Assembly: GCA_021521415.1 (NCBI GenBank)
Contig: JAIQDT010009123.1
Coordinates: 1 to 64,000, forward strand
DNA from: Bidens hawaiensis
Taxonomy: Eukaryota > Streptophyta > Magnoliopsida > Asterales > Asteraceae
Direction of reading: 5' to 3'
DNA length: 64,000 nucleotides
Made by a program: the position numbers and the translations under genes
Notes under the pieces: model-generated
The model's input: the letters and a program-made list of their open reading frames with translations, nothing else
Database searches by the model: none
Told to the model about the DNA's origin: nothing
Shown here: positions 15,282 through 26,616 of the stretch, in pieces
Layout: the number at the start of each line of letters is the position of its first letter
Position numbering within the stretch: the first letter of the stretch is position 1

Positions 15282-15560
15282 ATCTGATCGAACCTTGAAG
15301 AGGTTTCTTGCACCACTTCTAGACTTCCAATCTCTTTCTGACCAATCTCTCCCCGGCATACAGGAGTTCTACAACGTCTACCATACAACATCTCAAACGG
15401 CGGCATACCAATACTCGAATGATAGCTGTTGTTATAAGAGAATTCTGCAAGATGCAAATGATCATCCAAACTTCCTCGAAAGTCTAATACACAATCATGT
15501 AGCATATCTTCAAGGGTTTGGATAGTCCTTTCAGACTGTACATTTGTTTGAGGGAGGATG
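15282..15560 (-). pseudogene. Ty3/Gypsy integrase fragment
   Basis: The minus strand reads PQTNVQSERTIQTLEDMLHD followed by HLAEFSYNNSYHSSIGMPPF and EMLYGRRCRTP, the C-terminal half of a plant Gypsy integrase. It is cut on the left by the CACTA terminus and dissolves into non-coding sequence on the right, so only about 90 residues remain. Confidence 0.85.
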
Positions 15561-15589
15561 ATTAATTTCAAATTCAATAATTTAATCAA

Positions 15590-16640
15590 CGACTTATTAA
15601 AAGTAAATTATAATGTGTATGTTAATTTGAATTTTGATTTGAAGATTGAAATTATTAAAGGGGGGGGGGGTTATTCTTAGACATTAATTTTAACATTTAG
15701 GCATAATTAAAAATGGTCAAATATAAACCTTGATATAAATAGAAATGAGAATAATTTAACATAATGCAATAATGGTATATAATTTTAGAATTCGAAACTT
15801 ATTTGGAAATTCCATTCAATTCAGATCTTGAATATTTAGAATTGGTTATAGAAAATATGTGAGTTTTACTAAAGGTATGAATCTTGAAATTTAAACATAA
15901 TTAAAAAACGGTCAAATATAAAAAAATAAAAATATGGGTTTCAATATGTTATGAATATTAATAAATTAAAGGTATTATATAAAAAGCGAATTAAATAAAT
16001 GTATATTTTATTATAAATGAATATTTAATTTGAACTTTGTTTTTATTACATTCAATGACTTATTAATTATAACGATGAAAAGATTTACAAATGTCCAAAA
16101 ACAATGGTGAAAATCGTATTCTAAAATGTCATATTAAATGTATATTATTTTAAAATGTAAAGTACAATAATATTAGAAAGTATAATAATGTTTTAAATTG
16201 CGTTGACATTTGTGATTTAGTTGCCTATGATATGAAATTTAAAATGAATCAAAATCATTGAAATATATTTAATGAACTTTGACCAACAACAATATAAGAT
16301 TGATTATATAAAAGTCAATTAAACTACATGAATTTTGAAAAATACATGAATAATAACAAAAATATACATCCAATATTAAACAAAAAATAAGACATTTTAT
16401 CAACAAATCATCCATCCATGACTTTAGTTATATCAAGTTGGGGGAAATAACCTGAAATGATAAAATTAAATAAAGGTTAAACAATATATTGTATGGACTA
16501 AAAGGAACTTTAGTTATTAACCAGAATTATCATAATTAAATACAGTAACAATTAATATCACATAAAAACTGAATTATCAATTATGGAAAATTTGAATTAT
16601 GTGAATAAATGTAAAATTGATGTTATAATTTGTAACAGGA
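15590..16640. other. AT-rich intergenic sequence with a G9-10 run at about 15661
   Basis: A phrase like CATAATTAAAAATGGTCAAATATAAA occurs near 15700 and again, altered, near 15896. No gene seen. Confidence 0.5.
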
Positions 16641-16644
16641 AAAT

Positions 16645-16904
16645 ATGAATCGCCTTACCAAAAAAATGTAATAGTGAACATCTCCATTGTATCTTGGATT
16701 TTGATATATAACCTAAAGAGATTATAAGAAAATCATATAATAATTAATATCAATACAAACAAAAACGGAAAAGAAAAGGATTGTAAATGAAATAAGAAAT
16801 AATATGAGAATTCGCCATTAGAGTATCAAATATAACATTACCGGAAAACGATTAATCTCCATTACCGGAATATTGGAGACGGTGTAGGTAATAAGCCGAA
16901 ACAA

Positions 16905-16936
<32 letters not shown>

Positions 16937-16985
16937 GATATTAAAATGATTAAGGTTTCCAATCTTAAGGTTTAAATAATCGAAG
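16645..16985. repeat. Dispersed repeat, copy 2 (partner at 7800-8115)
   Basis: It shares ordered blocks with 7800-8115, including ACCTAAAGAGATTATAA, ATAATATGAGAAT and CCAATCTTAAGG. It also contains an expanded GA run and a G-run at about 16905-16938 that are shorter or absent in the partner. Confidence 0.65.
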
Positions 16986-17229
16986 ATGATTGGGCAATAA
17001 TAGAAAATGAAACATATGACTTGACAATAATGCGATATTGATGTAAACACCCTTAAACGATGACATGTGGAAATTATGGTTTGGTTTAACAGTATCTTAA
17101 GATTTAAGCACTTTATACTTTATTATTAAATAAATAATCAATTGTTATAAGAGTTTTGTTGTGTTACAATATATGACTACAGAGGTAATCCTGTTTCAGA
17201 TTAAAAGGAAAGTCTGAAGAAAATACAGC

Positions 17230-17695
17230 GGAACCCTAAACTATATTCCCGAGTCTCATTTAACAAAGGGAGGGGAAATAAAAGAGAGGAAAAGGTAAAA
17301 AGCCATGTTCCTGAGTTTTTTTAACAGGGGGAGGGTAGGGGAAAGGTGGGAAAATGAGAGCATATATACATCCTCCCAAAAAGAGATTATGAGAGAAAAT
17401 ATATTTGTATAATTTTAACTTATATCAATTACTAAATTACCCACATATCTAACTTCCTATTATAGTTTACTTAAAGGGTATAATTGAAAAATTGTATTTT
17501 CTTTTCTTTTCCTCTCAACTCGAGGACACATAAAATGCTTAATTTTCTTTCTTTTCCTTTTCTTTTCATTAAACTCGGGAACACGAAATAAAATCACACA
17601 TTTTCCTTCCCCTAGCTTTCTTTTCTGTTCTAATTCCCCTTCCTTCCCCTCCCCTCTTTAAATGAAAATCGGGAACACAACGTAAGTTCTCGTCC
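17230..17695. mobile_element. Foldback/MITE-like element
   Basis: The left part (about 17245-17290) reads TTCCCGAGTCTCATTTAAC then AAAGGGAGGGGA. The right end (about 17645-17690) reads the same in reverse complement with few changes, and further inner pieces also pair. No coding sequence. The target duplication was not defined. Confidence 0.55.
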
Positions 17696-17756
17696 TGAAT
17701 CAGTGAAATTGAGAATTCGAAAGAGGTTTGAGTTATGGGGATGAAGAAATTGATAA

Positions 17757-17780
17757 ATCTATACTATATAATAAACAAAA
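17757..17780 (+). other. Helitron-like 5' terminus (TCTATACTATATAATA)
   Basis: A TC start after A with this AT-rich consensus, followed by TTGCCACATGTCA, is typical of plant Helitron left ends on the plus strand. No matching plus-strand 3' end was found nearby. Confidence 0.4.
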
Positions 17781-17918
17781 CTTTCTTATTGCCACATGTC
17801 ATAATCATATTAATCATTACAAAATTTTCCATATTCTCTCTCATATTAAATACATTTATCTTTATTATTAATAATTTTGTATTTTAAATTTTCCTTCTTA
17901 TCTCTCATATTAAATACA

Positions 17919-18492
17919 CTATGTTAGCTACCCGTGTAGCACACGGGTTAAAATAAATAATTTTATTTAAACAATAACATTATGTGACATACAAAAAATT
18001 TATTCAACAAATATAAAAATATATTATATGGTATAATAAATTACACACTATACAAGATGGAAATAGAAAATTTATAAATCTCTAAATATTTCTTGATACA
18101 AAATATGTGTAGTTTTATTTGTAACTTTACTTGTTTTTTCAAAACTTAGTAGTTTCACATTGTTTGTGATTTTAACTCTAGATAATGCAACAAATAACTG
18201 GTCATGGGTTAAAACAAATTGTCTAAAAAACAAACCAACAATCTACAATGATTGACCTTCGCTTTTGTTAATCTTTATTCCAAGCAAAAATTAAGTGAAA
18301 ATTTCATTCTTTAAAATTAGTACTTTTATCTAAAGGTGTAGGATTAAAAAATAAAATAAAATTGTGAGTTTCAATATTATTTCCGGATATGATTTCGGCT
18401 TCTATAGCACGATTATCATATTGTATTTTCACATGCATGTAGCTTAATTTCATTGCATAGACCAATTTTCTAGTTAATATTTTAATCAACAT
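17919..18492 (-). mobile_element. Decayed Helitron: helicase C-terminus and 3' end
   Basis: On the minus strand a perfect 7-bp stem hairpin (17931-17947) is followed by 8 bases and ATAG (an altered CTAG) then T, with the same spacing as the intact end at 7039. Just upstream, 18304-18492 and 18130-18280 encode pieces of the Helitron RepHel helicase. The element 5' end was not found. Confidence 0.75.
18130..18492 (-). pseudogene. Helitron RepHel helicase, C-terminal remnant
   Basis: The frame 18492-18304 reads RLVYAMKLSYMHVKIQYDNR then AIEAEIISGNN, matching the helicase segment before the last motifs. After a stop and a poorly conserved stretch, 18270-18130 gives INKSEGQSL, a TAG, then IVGLFF and THDQLFVALSRVK, the conserved helicase C-terminal motifs (TINKSQGQ-like and VALSRV). 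At least two stops break it, so it is inactive. The protein normally nicks and unwinds DNA for rolling-circle transposition. Confidence 0.8.
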
Positions 18493-18925
18493 CAGCTTTT
18501 AGAACTAACCTATGACTTAACAACCTTATATTTTGAGGTCATTTAAGAAGTCAAGAAATTAATACGTTCTTGTAACGTATCATTTTATGTCTGATAGATA
18601 CCATATGGAGAATATAAGGATATACAAAGTCAATTTATCGTCTGATTAACAGTGTGCTAACGTTTAACAGTTGTATTCCAAAAGTAAGAAGTTGTATTTA
18701 CCGCATGAAAAACCAAAACATGTAGTATAATGTTAATATTTTTGTGGATGTTTAAGATAAAGAACTTAACATAAATGATGGGTTGATTAACTAACAAATT
18801 AAAAAAAATGTTGTAAATTACTACTTTTTTAAACTAACTCGTGGATCGAAACCCGTTATAATAATAAATTGTTTTGACTTCAACCATGTTTGATACTTTA
18901 ACCGGTTAAAGAAGTCGTCGTTTAA
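18493..18925. other. No recognised feature
   Basis: AT-rich sequence between the Helitron helicase remnant and the SAC3B exon copy; probably upstream Helitron sequence, but not recognisable. Confidence 0.4.
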
Positions 18926-18928
18926 ATT

Positions 18929-19063
18929 AACATAAACCTGAAGAAACTAATCCAACCGAATTTCCTCTTCCAAAACGCAATAGGTAAATGATCTTCGGTT
19001 GCAGGCAAACAACTATGCATATGATGATGGTACCGAAAGGTACAGTGCTGTTGACCACAAGTC
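18929..19063 (+). pseudogene. Decayed duplicate of the first visible SAC3B exon
   Basis: ATAAACCTGAAG, then TCCAAAACG, then ACAACTATGCATATGATGATG and CCGAAAGG align in order with the end of the SAC3B exon at 19320-19493, including the GT after GAAAG. The copy contains a TAA shortly after PKRNR and an insertion, so it cannot be spliced productively. This suggests an old tandem exon duplication at the truncated 5' end of SAC3B. Confidence 0.6.
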
Positions 19064-20284
19064 CTGTATACAGTTACAACTCCCAGGGTTTGAGTATGGC
19101 TTGACCGTAACACCATTTTATCGAAATACATATGTAAACAATCAATGCGCCAAATATTGTTGGTTGCCAGAAATATTCTTAGAAACAAACATAGGTTTTG
19201 TATGGTCTTGGTAGTATTATTGCATATATCAGCTTGACCAACCTTTCTTTTTGTATATATTCATTTGGTGGATGATATAAGCATCTCTTGAACCTTTTTG
19301 TTCCTGTTTTGTTGTGTAGGCCCTCTGTATCTCCTCCCAGATTAAGCACGAGGCCCGGTAGTCATGTTTGGACTCCACCGTATGCTGATCTTGATAAACC
19401 TGAAGCCCGTCCAAGTGAATTGTCTGGTCCAAAACGGACTCGGTCACCTTTATCAACGCGGGGGCACAACTCTGTACATGATGATGCCGAAAGGTATGAT
19501 GCTATCAAATAGGTGCTGTATTAGAATAAACTGATTCGTTGACATTTCTTATCATTCCTGGATAATCAACTGCAGAGAATTGCAAGCGAAAGCGAAGCGG
19601 TTGGCTCGTTTTAGAGATGAACTTAGTCAACCTGAGCCAAATGAAGCTGTCAGTAGAAACCACAGCAGGCTGATGTTTTGGGTATGAATAGAAGAAAGTT
19701 CATGGCTGAAGTCTCAGATACAACAGCAGGGCATTTACGTAATAGCTACTTACAAGCTGATGCTGAAGATCAAGTTTCATCAACGGTTATTATTGGATAT
19801 TGTCCAGATATGTGTCCAGGTATGTTTTCATGTCTTCTAGCTGAGGCTAACTGCTGTATAAACATTAAACACATGGCTTTAGTTTTTGAAGCTCAACTAA
19901 TTGGCACATCTTGCATGCCTGATATAATTTCTTATGAGTAATGAAACTTCTAGTTAGGATCATTTTTTTCTCCTTCCGAATAACAAATAGTAATTTCAGT
20001 TTTGCCACATAAAGACGCCTCTGTTTGGATATAGGGGACACATATATTTAAGGCTTGGTGAAAGTGCCACATAGGCGGTCTAGTTAACCGCTCATTCAAG
20101 GAAACCGTTAATGGTTTCTTTTCATCTAGTCTTTTAGTAGAGCACAAATAGCTATGCATTTAAATACACAGTGTTGATAATGGCATAAGGAAAAATGGCT
20201 ATATGGAGCTGTATGTTAAGTTAACTAACTATTCATGTAAATATATCACATGTTTATAAGTATCCAGTGGGATGGGTCAACCCA

Positions 20285-20570
20285 TTTGTTACCCACAGCT
20301 AGGGCTTAATTAGAGGAGAGTCAAGTCAAGGAATCAAGAAGGGCTAAAATAATGGAAAAGCTTGAATATTTATTAGAATAAATAGGATTAGGGTTTTATC
20401 TTTTTCTTGGTCTCTGTCTTGTTTATTTTGATTGTCAAGTTTATCTTGTAACTGGAGACTTACCAGTTATCATCTCGAATTGGCTAAATCAGAGATTAGC
20501 CCCTCTTGAATCGGGCCAACTATCTTATTACTCAATAAATAAATCCTTTGTTTTCTGGGTTCTATCACAT
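20285..20570. mobile_element. Possible solo LTR in SAC3B intron 2
   Basis: A block with a TG-like start near 20289, AATAAATAAATCCTTTG (polyadenylation-like) and an end near TTCTATCACA looks like an LTR. No duplicated target or partner LTR was found. Confidence 0.3.
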
Positions 20571-21190
20571 GTTTTCAAAGTCAATGTGGTCACATGTGAG
20601 ACTTCCACTTAACTTGCAGGTACAAATTTATCCTGCTCTTTTCGGTTACTCTGTTAAATTTGAAAAAACTAAACTTTAACTTTTTTTTATGAAGTATAAA
20701 AAGTTACATCAAGTTATGAACATATGACCAGCATCTACACAACATCTACACACGTGTTTGAGAAATAAAGCATATCATGATCCCAACCAAGCATAACAAA
20801 GCAAACATCAGATGCTCAAGATATGATAATTAGTTACTAGTTAAATAAAATGGAGAGGTATACTGGACTAACACGTTACTTGAATCTCTCAATTAGTAAC
20901 TGATCTTAAGAGGATACGACCCCTAAATAATTGAACTTAGAATAGAGTGAGAAGAGTGAACCAGAATAGCAAAAACTTTTCGTTACATAATAATGTAAAT
21001 GGATATTTGAGAATCGGGAGAAATAGACTTGTATTTCACACTCTGAACTATAACATTCATTACATATTTATACTAGATGAAAACTAATATAATACTATAC
21101 AAGTTGCAACATTATTGGAGACACTTGCAGAGTTGCAGGGGTAATTTGTTGCTATACTTTATTATCCAAACTTGCAAAGATAACTTCCCG

Positions 21191-21470
21191 CTATACTGTT
21201 TTGGGTAAGGCTTTAGTGAATACGTCTGCTAGCTGATCACCACTCCGTACGTGGGGGGTTTTAATTGTTTCATCTTTAAGTTTTTCTCGAGTGAAGTGAT
21301 AAGCACTTTCTATATGTTTGGTTCTTAAATGTAATACATGATTGTTTGCAATATGACTTGTTGCTTGATTATCATACCATAGGTTCATTGGGTGTGTTTG
21401 CTTAAACCCAATTTCTCTAAGATTCCGAAACCAAACTAGTTCACAAGTAGTTTGTGCCATAGCTATGTAT
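21191..21470 (-). pseudogene. Copia RNase H end
   Basis: Reads LWYDNQATSHIANN, RTKHIESAYHFTREKL and GDQLADVFTKALP, the C-terminal Copia RNase H, ending in a stop just before the 3' LTR. Confidence 0.85.
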
Positions 21471-21839
21471 TCTAATTCTGCACTTTAACGAGATACAACA
21501 CTTTTCTTTCTTGCTTTTCCAAGACACCACACCAGATTACCTCCCAAGAGAACCTAATAGCCGGTAGTAGAGTGCATGCTTGTTGGGTCACCATTATAAT
21601 CAGCATCAGTAAATCCTTTTATTGTATGATGAGTCAAGTTTCAACTGATGACCATTGTTTAGATATAAAATTCCACGAACTGGTGCACCCTTTAGATATC
21701 TAAAAATGTGACACATAGTTTCCCAGTGTGTGGTTCTAGGGAACGACATGAACTGGCTAACCACACAAGAAAAACAATATCTGGCCTGGTGAATAGTCAG
21801 ATAGTTTAACTTACCGATGGTTCTTCTATTTTTCTTGGG

Positions 21840-22420
21840 ATTTGCCAGAAGATCTCTTTAACCTGCTTTCAACTTTGCATTTGGTATCATTGATGCATCA
21901 CAAGTCTTTGCTTCGATCATTCCAGATTCTTTTAATACATCTAAGCAATATTTTCGCTGGTTCAAACATATTCTCTTACTGCAATGAGAGACTTCGATCC
22001 CTAAAAAGTATTTTAGTGTTTCTAGATCTTTTGTTTGAAACCGTGTTCCAAGGAAGTCTTTCAATTTCTTTATACCAATTTCGTCATTGCCAGTGATTAC
22101 TTTCATCTACGTATACCACTAGAAGAATACACCCTGATTTTGAAGATTTAAAGAACACCGAGTGGTCATACGAACTTCTCTTTAACCCAAATTTAGTAAC
22201 TATGGTACTGAACTTTCCAAACCACGCACGCGGAGATTGTTTTAGCCCATACAAAGATTTCTTTAATCTACACACTTTGCCTGACCCCCCTCTTCCTAAG
22301 CAATAAACCCAGGTGGTTGCTCAATATAGACTTCTTCCTTCAAATCCGCGTGTAAGAATGCATATTTGACATCAAGCTGATATAATCCCCAATCATACGT
22401 TACAATGATAAGTTGTCTAC
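21840..22420 (-). pseudogene. Copia reverse transcriptase, broken
   Basis: [35 protein letters not shown] and, in another frame, LKYFLGIEVSHCSKRI mark a Copia RT. The catalytic YVDD region reads YVDE because of a frameshift near 22087-22095, and a stop lies before the SLYGLKQ motif. Confidence 0.85.
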
Positions 22421-22520
22421 AGGAGAAAAGTTTCTGAATAATCCAAACCTTATGTTTGAGCGTAGCCTTTTGCTACTCACCGAGCTTTTAATCGTGCAAG
22501 TGAACCAACGGGATTGACTT

Positions 22521-22860
22521 TTAATCGTCCATCAGTTCTTTCACATATTCACAATGATTGATGAGTGACAGAACATGCACATCAATAGAGTTCTTGATTT
22601 TCAGGAACAACCGAGCGTCATTTTGCAACCATTGATCTTGAGTTTCATGTGTTGGAGGATTAGAGGTGAGGTGAGAGGCTTTCCCGATGCTGCGCGGTAG
22701 ATACAAATGGTCTTGCTCCATTGGAAGAAATTGGTGCCATCGAGTTTGTCAGTTAGCCGAGTTGGTAGAGATGACACATCTGCAAGATTAGGAATAACAA
22801 CAGAACTAGTGATTTTCAGAGTCACTTTTGGTTTTACCAGAGTCAGCCATATTTTTGACC
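22521..22860 (-). pseudogene. Copia gag remnant
   Basis: LPTRLTDKLDGTNFFQWSKT and the following helix-rich segment are typical of the Copia gag N-terminal region. It joins almost directly to RT sequence, showing loss of about half the polyprotein. Confidence 0.7.
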
Positions 22861-23914
22861 AGAAAGCTGAGTCACATGTTAATCAGAAAACAGGAAATAA
22901 ACGAGAATCTATTTGCTGAGAGGTCTGATGTGCAGAATAGAACAGGTTTTCTGATGTAACTTGGAAAGTATTCTGAATGATGAATGAGGAGATCAGATAT
23001 TTAATATTTGATGCAGCCTTGGTATTTCTGATGACAAGAAATCAGTTTCTGATAACAGGTTTCGATATCTGATGCAGAACTGATCTGAACACAAGAACAT
23101 GGTGTAGAACAGAAATGAACACAGAATCAAAAATCAAAGTATATAGGGATGTTTTGGATATATGAGACACAAAGAATGAAAAGTGATCGTTCGATGCGGG
23201 ATAGGCCCTCACGCGCAGGCGTGAGACAGCGGTGGTGGCGTGTGGATTGTTTTTCTGCAGTGACATAATTAGGGGCTGCAATTCGGAGGTAGGTGAAGGT
23301 GAGATGAACCAGTGACTTGAAAACAAGATTTATGTTTTATCTTGAATACGAGCTGGCTGGTTAAGAACAGATTGATTCAGATGGTTTTGGCTCTGATACC
23401 ATGTAAATGGATATCAGTTAACATATATAACCATAGATTAGAACAGAGAATTGGGAGAAATAGACTTGTATTTCACACTTCGAACTATAACATTTATAAC
23501 ATATTTATACTAGATGAAAACTAATTAATACTATACAAGTTGCCACATTATTGGAGACACTTGCTGGGATAATAATATTCTGTATTTGAGTTTGTTAAAA
23601 CTAACAGAAATTGCTGCATCTTGCATCAGTCTGAGCTCTACCAAGGGCCATGTCAATATTTTGGTATTATGAGCATCTAAACTATGAGTGAGTTGACCAG
23701 CCAGAGGTTGTGAATGTATGGTTGAGATTTGTATCAACCAACATTAAGTTATTTGACTGTTGGTTATATGGAATAAAATTAAATAATACGCAAGAAGCAG
23801 TGTTGCTTACATAGAGGTTATACATATAGCTTTTTAGGTTATACATAGAGGTTATTTATATATGCTATATCTAATTTTGCGTGTGATGATAGAAGCTCTT
23901 CATGAATATAAAAA

Positions 23915-24478
23915 TGCTATATATATATTTTGAAATTGAGAACTTTGAGAACCATTTTAGACCACAAAAAACACTCTTCTTAAAAAAAAAAAATTTATAA
24001 AACAAAAAAAAAACTCGAAAATAAAAAAAGTAAAAAAACCAAAAAAATTTATTTTTCATCCCGGCTTTATAAAAAAAAATAAAAAAATTGAAAAAAAAAT
24101 ATCGGTTTAACAAAATTATACACATATGTATAATACTTATTTTTTTAAATTTTATACACGTTTTTTTTATACACATATGTACAATTTATGGTAAATGATA
24201 ATGTGCATATGTGTACATTATGTAACTAGAGATCGAATGAAATTATACACATGTGTATAATACGAAGTGTTTTTTTTTTTTAAATTTTTTATGAAACCGG
24301 AATGAAATATAAGAATTTTGTTTTTTTTTACTTTTTAAAAATTTTTGTTTTTTTTCGTTTTATGATTTTTTTGAATATTTTTTTAGAGGTTTTTTTGTGG
24401 CTCAAAATGGTTTTCAAAGTTCTCAATTTCCAAAGGGTTCTCTTAGGATCCTTACCCTATATATATATATATTTTGTG
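23915..24478. mobile_element. Long inverted-repeat MITE (foldback) in SAC3B intron 2
   Basis: The left arm (about 23915-24175: AAATTGAGAACTTTGAGAACC, CCACAAAAAA, ACACATATGTATAATAC) pairs with the right arm (about 24240-24478) over some 240 bp with a loop of about 60 bp. There are no coding features. A related family member lies at 37885-38277. Confidence 0.7.
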
Positions 24479-24499
24479 TACGTGATGTGTGCGTCTTCT

Positions 24500-25359
24500 C
24501 CTCTCGCCTTGGCACCGGGGAATCGGGGATACTATTGCCTCGGTGCATCTTGTGCTTTTAAAAACAACGGGCACATGTTGTCTCTGTTCTCCTTCCTTTT
24601 ATGCAGTTATAGTCTGCCTTCTTTGTGGAGACTGGAGTGGATAGTGAAGAATACTTTCTATTTGTTAAGTAAATATATTTTTTGGTTACACCTATCATTC
24701 AGCGTTCAAAACCAGCTCATGTTGAATTTTTAAATGATCCTCTTTTCAACAGCTTGTGTTAGAAAAGCCCTTTTATTTTACTGTAAAAGGTTTACGTCTA
24801 TCCCTTTTTATTTCAAACACAGATTAAGAATAACACAAATTATGAAGCAGGTTCTATATTTCACCTAAATTTTGATTTAAATTGTTCTTTTATTAGTTGA
24901 GCTAACTGAACTTAAAAATATCTTTAGACTTCTTATTTATTTGACTTTTTGCTCTATTTGATTATCTAATTAGGGTACTTATTATCGATTGATAAAAAAT
25001 TAAATGTTTGGTGTTTACTTTTAAAACTTTTTCTACCTAATATAAACATATTATCGACTGATAAAAAAGTCTCCTAAGTTTAATCAAACAAATAGTTGAT
25101 GCCTTGGATGTTATTGCCTTTCTGTTTCGAGTTTTAGTATGTTTACATGTCTAGTTTTTTTTTTTTTTTTCTGAAAGACTGAAACACCATATCTTTGTAG
25201 TTATCCAGTCACTTATATATTTATGTTATTTTTGAGAGGGCATGACTTTTGTTAGTCACCAGATCTTTGTAGTTCCAGACTTTTAAGTGTATTGAAAGCC
25301 GTTTAATGTGAATGATCTTTAACAACCTTGCACTTATTATTTGCTGATTACTGTTTCAG
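24500..25359. other. SAC3B intron 2, remainder
   Basis: No element or gene recognised between the foldback MITE and the third SAC3B exon; a poly-T run occurs at about 25155. Confidence 0.5.
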
Positions 25360-25694
25360 AGCAAGAAAGAGCAGAGCGAGAGAGGAAAGGAGATCTCGAT
25401 CAATATGAACGTTTGGATGGGGATAGGAACCACACAACTGAATATCTTGCAGTTAAAAAGGTTAGCGTGTTGGGCTTGCTTTTAACATTGGGCGGTGGAC
25501 CCACAAACATTTTGTTGCTCTTCTGCGTTTTCTTTTAACTCATTAATGCGTTAACTATGACTAGAAATATAATATTATTACAGTAGCCCAGTAGGTATGA
25601 TCTTAATCTATGAATAAGCATCATTTAGAGGTTTACATTAAATACACTTTTCTTTCAACTTGTTTTGCTAATATTTTTGTTTGTCATTTGAGGT

Positions 25695-26275
25695 TAAAAA
25701 AAGGGGCAATTTCATATATACCCTTACAAATATTGAAAATATCATACATACCCATGCAAAACTAAAAATATCATATATGCCCTTGCAAAGTTATTAATAT
25801 ATCATATATATCCAATTCATTAAAAAATTTTAAATGACCATATTACTCTAGTTTGATTAGATGCGATAAAAGGTTTATAATGTAGACCATTCGATGTGAT
25901 AAATCTTCGAATAAATTTTGAAGAAGTGACGAGAGACAATTTGGTTGTTGTTAAATGTGAGAAAAGTCGATTAAAATTAAAATAATAGCATAGGGTATAA
26001 ACACATTATGTAATTGGAAGGGGTAGAATGGTCTATTCGTTAAAAATGAGCATATATGAAAGTTAAGTTTTTTGAAATATAACGATAAAATGGCCATTTA
26101 TTAAATTATTATTATTGAATAGGGGTATATATGATACTTTAACTGTTTTATAAGGACATATATGATATTTTAGTTACTTTGTAAGGGCATATATGATATT
26201 TCAAGTATTGTTTGGGTATATATGATATTTATGTTGTTTATAAGGGTATATATGAAATTAATCCAAAAAAAATTC
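25695..26275. mobile_element. Foldback MITE built of about 32-bp subrepeats
   Basis: The left arm repeats ATATCATATATGCCCTTGCA-like units. The right arm repeats their reverse complement (AAGGGCATATATGATATTTY), running to about 26271. The two arms face each other around about 230 bp of unrelated AT-rich DNA. It lies in the SAC3B intron 25461-29215. Confidence 0.7.
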
Positions 26276-26330
26276 CACACTGCCTTCTTTAATGAGTTCT
26301 GTTTGTATATATTGTTTAACGAGTAACAAA

Positions 26331-26335
26331 GTTTC
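26331..26335. repeat. LTR element target duplication GTTTC, left
   Basis: Five bases directly before the left LTR, repeated at 29197-29201. Confidence 0.85.
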
Positions 26336-26616
26336 TGTTGGGTTATGAAGGCCTTTGGGCCGGTTTTATTAGGAGGCCCGGTTTTGGCTCCTAATTATGT
26401 TTAACCCTAATCTTGTTTATTATATATATCCCATCATGTAATTGTAATCTTGGTTCTGAGCTAATAAGAAAACCTAGTTGCAGCCCGTGGACGTAGGTCC
26501 CCTCGCGGGGACCGAACCACGTTAAATTCTTGTGTCGTTTATATTTTCGTTTATGCGTGTTTATCGTGGTGCATGTGTGTGCTGTTTCGCTTCCGCGCGC
26601 CGCTTTGTTCCTAACA
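26336..26616 (+). repeat. Left LTR, 281 bp
   Basis: Starts TGTTGGG and ends CTAACA. It differs from the right LTR at one position by eye (C at about 26512 versus T at about 29092). Confidence 0.92.

Larger units (their letters stand above)
20992..23575 (-). mobile_element. Decayed Ty1/Copia element with internal deletion
   Basis: Direct repeats start TGTAAATGGATAT at 20992 and 23402 and share about 150 bp (for example TATTTATACTAGATGAAAAC). The right one abuts a TGGTATCAGAGCC primer-binding site (tRNA-Met type) on the minus strand, just left of 23402. Gag-like sequence joins directly to reverse transcriptase: protease and integrase are missing. Many stops are present. The right repeat is shorter than the left, so its outer end is truncated. 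It lies in SAC3B intron 2, antisense to the gene. Confidence 0.8.

Noticed and set aside
19678..19684. GTATGA at the SAC3B frameshift as a true splice donor
   Set aside because: Using it would remove the CPDMCP-coding part, which is well conserved and has its own good donor at 19820; a one-base loss explains the data better.
24302..24733. A 143-codon plus-strand frame beginning in the foldback MITE
   Set aside because: The first half is poly-T-derived Phe/Leu sequence from the MITE arm, and the rest has no recognisable domain.
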